Assembly (NCBI GenBank): GCA_964590755.1
Contig: CAZPYK010000029.1
Location: 1-16,328, forward strand
From: CAG-390 sp964590755
GTDB lineage: Bacteria > Bacillota > Clostridia > Oscillospirales > CAG-272
Length of the DNA stretch: 16,328 bases
Reading direction: 5' to 3'
In this document: piece after piece, positions 12,387 to 16,328 of the stretch
How the letters are laid out: each line of letters opens with the position of its first letter
How positions within the stretch are numbered: the stretch's first letter is position 1
Notes under the pieces: generated by a model
Told to the model about the DNA's origin: nothing
Databases searched by the model: none
Seen by the model: the letters and a program-made list of their open reading frames with translations, nothing else
Translations under genes and position numbers: made by a program

Positions 12387-13553
12387 TCACATTCCGAGCC
12401 GGTCTACAGTTATCACGGTATAATAGGTCGGGTCGACCTCGCGCAGCTTTTTCGCGACCGCGTCGCACAGCTCGTCGTCGCTCATGCGCAGCTCAAACGG
12501 CGCATTGATATCAAAAATGAGATTTGTGTGGGTCTTTCCCTCCACCATTCTGAAATCGTGTATGCGCAGACGCGCATCGACCTCGGTAACCCGCGCTAAA
12601 GTCAGCTCGCGCAAGGCGTTCACCCTCTCGTCGTTCGTCACTATCGGGTCAAGGTGTATCGTGGCGGCTATCCCCATCTCCTCGGTAAGCCTTTTTTCGA
12701 TGTTATCTATCAGATCGTGCGATTCGAATATATCCGCCGCGCCGTCGACCTCCGCATGCAGCGAGACGATGCTTTTGCCGGGACCGTAATTGTGCACGAT
12801 GAGATCGTGCACACCGAGTATCCCGTCATAGGAATTCACAATTGTCAATATTCGCCCTACCAGCTCCTCGTCCGGAGCCTCGCCGAGCAACGAATTTTTC
12901 GTCTCGTTCAGTATCTTCACCCCCGCCCACATGATGAGCAACGAGACGAGCACGCCCAGATACGCGTCAAGGTCGACACGGAACGCCCAAAGCACCAGCT
13001 GAGAGATGAGCACCGCTCCGGTCGCCGCGGCGTCCGAAAGGCTGTCTGCCGCCGTGGCGCGCATCATGGAGGAATCGATCTTCGCTCCCACACTGCGATT
13101 GAGCAGCGCCAGCGCGAGCTTCATTGCGACCGACACCGCCAGCACGATCACCGATATCGGGGAAAATTCGGTCTCCCCTCCCTCGAATATCTTCGTCGCG
13201 GAATCGCGCAACAGATCAAAGCCGATGACAAGTATCACAAAGGAGACCGCCATTGACGCCACATATTCTATTCTCGCATGCCCGAAGGGATGCCGACTGT
13301 CGGCGGGCTTGGCGGAGATGCGAAAGCTGACAAGCGAGATGAGCTGCGAGCCCGCATCCGAGAGATTGTTTATCGCATCCGCGGCTATCGACACCGCGCC
13401 GAAAAGACTGCCCACCGTGAATTTCCCGGCAAACAGCAAAATATTTACTATGATTCCGATAACGCTGACCGCCGTTCCCCACGCGCGCCGCGCCGCGGCG
13501 CAGGTCGCGTCACCGTATTTTCGAATAATGCTCTTTTCAATCAATGAGATCAT
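12387..13553 (-). CDS. Cation diffusion facilitator transporter, predicted Mn2+ exporter type
   Basis: This 388-residue inner-membrane antiporter would export divalent metal. Six membrane helices are visible in the first about 215 residues, with the family signature HPFGHARIEYVA (88-99), and a C-terminal cytoplasmic ferredoxin-like domain follows (about 220-388). The transport-site residues appear to be D59 and N63 in the second helix (ADAINNLSD) and D170 and D174 in the fifth (ADSLSDAA). An N-D-D-D site rather than D-D-H-D has been linked to Mn2+ selectivity, as in pneumococcal MntE. That assignment is inference from motif positions. The ATG at 13553 is preferred to the longer frame from 13580 because CAGGGT lies close upstream and the product then starts like other family members. 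It follows the AraC-type gene by 56 nt. Confidence 0.92.
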   Translation of the reverse strand: MISLIEKSIIRKYGDATCAAARRAWGTAVSVIGIIVNILLFAGKFTVGSLFGAVSIAADAINNLSDAGSQLISLVSFRISAKPADSRHPFGHARIEYVASMAVSFVILVIGFDLLRDSATKIFEGGETEFSPISVIVLAVSVAMKLALALLNRSVGAKIDSSMMRATAADSLSDAAATGAVLISQLVLWAFRVDLDAYLGVLVSLLIMWAGVKILNETKNSLLGEAPDEELVGRILTIVNSYDGILGVHDLIVHNYGPGKSIVSLHAEVDGAADIFESHDLIDNIEKRLTEEMGIAATIHLDPIVTNDERVNALRELTLARVTEVDARLRIHDFRMVEGKTHTNLIFDINAPFELRMSDDELCDAVAKKLREVDPTYYTVITVDRLGM

Positions 13554-13589
13554 ATGTATACCCTGCCTTTCACATCGCATTCAACGTTC

Positions 13590-13607
13590 GGCGCCGCACT
13601 CGGCGCC
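13590..13607 (-). repeat. Intergenic hairpin between the AraC-type and CDF genes
   Basis: GGCGCCG and CGGCGCC form a perfect 7-bp stem around a 4-nt loop, just after the regulator stop codon. There is no T-run, so termination is unlikely; it may modulate expression of the downstream gene or mRNA processing. Confidence 0.5.
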
Positions 13608-13609
13608 CG

Positions 13610-14557
13610 TCAAGCCTTGACCTCTATGACCGGAGTAACTCCGGTGGGCGGTATCGACGCCGCCTCGGTGCGCCCGGGATTCATGCGCCGAAATTCCCCC
13701 GGCGTGCACCCGCGAAATCGCGCAAAGGCGCGATTAAAGGTGCGCTGTGTGTTAAAGCCCACCGCCTCGGATATCTCGTTCGCCGTCAGCTCGGTATATC
13801 TCAGCAGGCGACACGCCTGAGACACTCGCAACGAATTGATATAATCGTTAAAGCGTATGCCGAGCTTGCTTGAAAACAGGTGCGAGATGTAATACTTGTT
13901 CAGATGCAGCTCACGCTCAAGCGTTTCAAGCGACAGCGCGCGGTCGTAATTTTTCGAGCAAAAGCTTACGACCTCTCTCACGGTGTGAGATTCACCCAGC
14001 TTTATATCATCAAGCTCAAGCCTCGGCAAAAGCTCGCCGAATATCGCCAAAAGGTAGCCGTGCAATATCTCGTTGCGATATTTCGAATCGCCGACGCTGA
14101 CCTCACCGAGCCCGGATATCAGACCGCGCAGGCGCGGCATGTCTCCCACGCCGCTCACCACCGGACTGCGCGGAAGTGTTGAATTGAATATTCCGGCAAG
14201 CTCGGGCACAAAATCCGGGCTTACTATAAACAGGCTGTACCGCTCGGCTTCCTCCGAAAGGCGCCTGAAGGTATGCAGCTGATTGGGAAAAGCAATAAGC
14301 AGGTCGCCCGCGCCGACGGTATATTCCACCGAATCGACACACGCCCCCACACGCCCGCTGTGCAGATAGAAAAATTCTATCTGATAATGCAGATGCGGGC
14401 GGCATTTTATCGATACACTGCCATCCTTATCCGAACGAAAATAAAAATCGGTTCGCCTGTCCTCATATATAACTCTCGCGCGACTCTCTCTTTTGACATC
14501 AAGCTCATCGCGATTCGGCCTCAAAACAGAGGCAAGCTTTTTTTCATCGTTTTTCAT
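13610..14557 (-). CDS. AraC/XylS-family transcriptional regulator
   Basis: This 315-residue regulator has a cupin-like N-terminal sensing domain (about 30-125; PHLHYQIEFFYLHSG and GDLLIAFPNQLHTF are typical) and a double helix-turn-helix at about 200-294. The second helix-turn-helix ends in the family signature VGFNTQRTFNRAFARFRGCTPGEFR. Many clostridial members with this layout respond to sugars, but the ligand is unknown here. The gene starts 20 nt after the comM stop codon, without a strong ribosome binding site, and precedes the CDF gene by 56 nt. Co-transcription is likely, but a functional link with either neighbour is not obvious. Confidence 0.93.
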   Translation of the reverse strand: MKNDEKKLASVLRPNRDELDVKRESRARVIYEDRRTDFYFRSDKDGSVSIKCRPHLHYQIEFFYLHSGRVGACVDSVEYTVGAGDLLIAFPNQLHTFRRLSEEAERYSLFIVSPDFVPELAGIFNSTLPRSPVVSGVGDMPRLRGLISGLGEVSVGDSKYRNEILHGYLLAIFGELLPRLELDDIKLGESHTVREVVSFCSKNYDRALSLETLERELHLNKYYISHLFSSKLGIRFNDYINSLRVSQACRLLRYTELTANEISEAVGFNTQRTFNRAFARFRGCTPGEFRRMNPGRTEAASIPPTGVTPVIEVKA

Positions 14558-14577
14558 TTCACGGTCTTATGTCTTCT

Positions 14578-16125
14578 TCAACCCCAATATTTGCGATCAA
14601 GGCTGCGCAGCTGTATCGCCTCTGCGATATGCATAGCCTCTATGTCGTCGGAGGCGTAGAGATCGGCAACGGTGCGCGCCATGCGTATAACGCGGTCATA
14701 GCCGCGAGCCGACAGCCCCATGCTGTCATACGCGGCACGCAAAAGCTCCGCCGCCTCGCGGCTTACATGCGCGGTGCGCCGCAGCGCCCCCGCGTCAAGC
14801 TGAGAATTGCAATGCACTCCCTCGATACCGTCCCGAGCCATACGCTCGCGGGCAAACTCCCGCGCACGCGTCACGCGCTCGCGTATGACCGCCGAGGTCT
14901 CGGCGGGTTCGGATTCGTCGGCAAGCTCGTCATAGCTGAGAGAGGGCAATTCCACTTCGATATCTATGCGGTCAAGCAACGGACCGCTGATCTTTGATAT
15001 GTATCTTTTCACATCCCCCTGCGAGCAGGTGCACGGATGCGTCGGATGCCCGAAATAGCCGCATCTGCAGGGGTTCATCGCCGCGACAAGCATGAAAAAG
15101 CAGGGATATGTCACGCGTCCGCTGGCTCGGGTGATGGTCACGCGCCTGTCCTCAAGCGGCTGACGCAACGTGTCGGTAACGAGCTTCGGAAACTCGGGCA
15201 GCTCGTCAAGAAAGAGCACGCCGTTGTGCGCCAGCGAGATCTCGCCCGGCATCGGGTTGGCGCCGCCTCCCACCAGAGCCACCGCCGACATTGTATGGTG
15301 CGGCGCGCGGAAGGGGCGCGCGGTCAAAAGCGAAACGTTCTCGGGCAGTATGCCGGAAACCGAATGTATCTTTGTCGCTTCTATCGCCTCGTCAAAGGTC
15401 ATGGGCGGGAGAATACCCGGCAAGCGCTTGGCAAGCATCGATTTGCCGGTGCCGGGAGGACCGATCAGCAGAATATTGTGCCCGCCCGCCGCGGCAATCT
15501 CCATGGCTCGCTTTGCCATGCGCTGACCCTTGACATCGGCAAAATCAAGACCCGCGGATATCCCCGTGTCGTCAAGCGCCTTTACATCTCCCGCGGTCGG
15601 GGTCAGCGTCCGCGTTCCGTTTAGATGCTCGATCAGCTCAAGCACCGTGCGCACGCCAAAGACGCGTATGCCCTCCACCGCCGCCGCCTCGCGCGCGTTG
15701 GCAAGCGGAACGAAAAAGTCGGTCTTGCCCGCCTTTTTTGCCGCCGCACACATGCAGAGCGCTCCGCGCACCGGGCGAAGCTCGCCCGACAGCGACAGCT
15801 CGCCGGTAAACACACATCCGTCAAGCGGAACTGTCTGCCTTATCGCTCCGGCACAGCGCAAAATGCCCACAAGTATCGCCACGTCAAACGCCGAGCCCTC
15901 CTTGCGGCGGTCGGCGGGAGCGAGATTCACCGTCAACCCCAGCTCGGGAAAGCGATAACCGCTGTTAAAGCAGGCGGTGCGCACGCGCTCCTTTGCCTCC
16001 TTCACCGCCGCATCGGGAAGTCCCACAAGCTCAAAATACGGCAACACCGGGGCGGCGTCCACCTCCACGCTGACCATAAAGCTGTCGATTCCCGCAAGTC
16101 CCGCACTGTAAATGACGGATAACAT
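14578..16125 (-). CDS. comM: YifB/ComM-family Mg-chelatase-like AAA+ ATPase
   Basis: This 515-residue protein has the usual length for the family. In naturally competent bacteria ComM is a hexameric helicase that extends branch migration of incoming single-stranded DNA; in Firmicutes its role is less clear. Residues 1-170 form the Lon-protease-like N-terminal domain (VEVDAAPVLPYFELVGLPD). The Walker A motif is GPPGTGKS (222-229), the Walker B motif is VLFLDE (303-308), and the cysteine cluster NPCRCGYFGHPTHPCTC (351-367) is a family hallmark. A C-terminal lid domain ends in LRSLDRKYWG. The start at 16125 is preceded by GGAGGT and matches the family N-terminus. The frame is open to 16290, but that extension crosses terminator-like sequence. 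Confidence 0.93.
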   Translation of the reverse strand: MLSVIYSAGLAGIDSFMVSVEVDAAPVLPYFELVGLPDAAVKEAKERVRTACFNSGYRFPELGLTVNLAPADRRKEGSAFDVAILVGILRCAGAIRQTVPLDGCVFTGELSLSGELRPVRGALCMCAAAKKAGKTDFFVPLANAREAAAVEGIRVFGVRTVLELIEHLNGTRTLTPTAGDVKALDDTGISAGLDFADVKGQRMAKRAMEIAAAGGHNILLIGPPGTGKSMLAKRLPGILPPMTFDEAIEATKIHSVSGILPENVSLLTARPFRAPHHTMSAVALVGGGANPMPGEISLAHNGVLFLDELPEFPKLVTDTLRQPLEDRRVTITRASGRVTYPCFFMLVAAMNPCRCGYFGHPTHPCTCSQGDVKRYISKISGPLLDRIDIEVELPSLSYDELADESEPAETSAVIRERVTRAREFARERMARDGIEGVHCNSQLDAGALRRTAHVSREAAELLRAAYDSMGLSARGYDRVIRMARTVADLYASDDIEAMHIAEAIQLRSLDRKYWG

Positions 16126-16169
16126 CGCTCTACCTCCGTAAGATAAAGATAAACAATAGTCTTTAATAT

Positions 16170-16175
16170 AGTATA
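16170..16175 (-). promoter_or_regulatory. Possible -10 element for comM
   Basis: TATACT on the minus strand lies about 45 nt upstream of the comM start codon in an AT-rich stretch. No good -35 box stands at the usual distance, so this is tentative. Confidence 0.3.
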
Positions 16176-16230
16176 TCACATAATCGGTCCGAAATAAAGT
16201 ACCAAGATCAAAAAAAGCCTCCAATGCTTC

Positions 16231-16265
16231 GAAAAAAAACGCCTCGCGGGCGCATAAGACGCCCG
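16231..16265 (-). terminator. Possible intrinsic terminator upstream of comM
   Basis: On the minus strand, CGGGCG (16265-16260) pairs with CGCCCG (16252-16247), followed seven bases later by a run of eight T. It would end transcription entering from beyond the right edge of the window. The gap before the T-run makes this weaker than a standard terminator. Confidence 0.4.
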
Positions 16266-16277
16266 GTGTCGCTATTT

Positions 16278-16300
16278 GGTAAGTTGCCAAAGTAAAATCC
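16278..16300 (-). repeat. 23-nt terminal inverted repeat, right copy
   Basis: This is the exact reverse complement of 32-54. Read on the minus strand it precedes the possible terminator and then comM, the same order as at the left end. Confidence 0.8.
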
Positions 16301-16328
16301 CCTTACCGTGAGGAAAAGAGGCAGTGCC

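Noticed and set aside
16126..16290. N-terminal extension of comM to 16290
   Set aside because: A strong GGAGGT site and the family-typical N-terminus support 16125; the extension crosses T-runs and a hairpin and has no family similarity.
1..16328. tRNA, rRNA or known riboswitch
   Set aside because: No cloverleaf, rRNA core or familiar riboswitch motif was recognised by eye; a covariance search was not possible.

Overview
The window looks like chromosome from an anaerobic clostridial Firmicute, probably a gut Oscillospiraceae-type or related uncultured lineage. This is inferred from the gene families (BlaI/BlaR1, MurQ next to a BadF-type amino-sugar kinase, YifB/ComM, Thr/Pro/Glu-rich lipoproteins), from AGGAG-type ribosome binding sites, and from intergenic hairpin repeats of a kind I associate with such genomes. 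No species can be named from sequence alone.

Layout. The left end (1-268) has a 23-nt sequence repeated in inverted orientation at the right end, a strong promoter, and three consecutive hairpins. A large surface lipoprotein (269-2122, +) follows, then a small Y1 HUH transposase of the REP-associated type (RAYT; 2181-2699, +). All remaining genes are on the minus strand. BlaI/BlaR1 (5175 down to 2837) is a two-gene antibiotic- or envelope-sensing operon with a clear promoter and two operator dyads. Next is a short Wzz-like remnant (5494-5285). A five-gene cluster (10528 down to 5553) encodes an OmpR-type response regulator, its histidine kinase, a GlcNAc/MurNAc kinase, MurQ etherase and a lipoprotein. 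The genes overlap or lie 12-56 nt apart, which suggests one operon for cell-wall sugar salvage under two-component control. A gene-free, repeat-rich island fills 10529-12386. The last cluster (16125 down to 12387) encodes ComM/YifB, an AraC-family regulator and a cation diffusion facilitator whose metal-site residues suggest Mn2+.

The most unusual feature links two distant parts of the window. The transposase reading frame carries two 24-nt GTAG-headed palindromes that match the two arms of an inverted pair in the intergenic island: one arm is identical and the other differs by one base. The open reading frame runs through both palindromes, so the gene appears to encode, inside itself, the repeats its product would be expected to recognise. 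The island also holds other GTAG-headed hairpins, several double-hairpin units, and a set of hairpins whose stems differ by compensatory changes while the loop stays GNRA.

Functional reading. Envelope biology dominates: two lipoproteins, BlaI/BlaR1, a two-component system, and MurNAc salvage. The BlaR1-like protein lacks a recognisable penicillin-binding sensor domain, so its signal may not be a beta-lactam.
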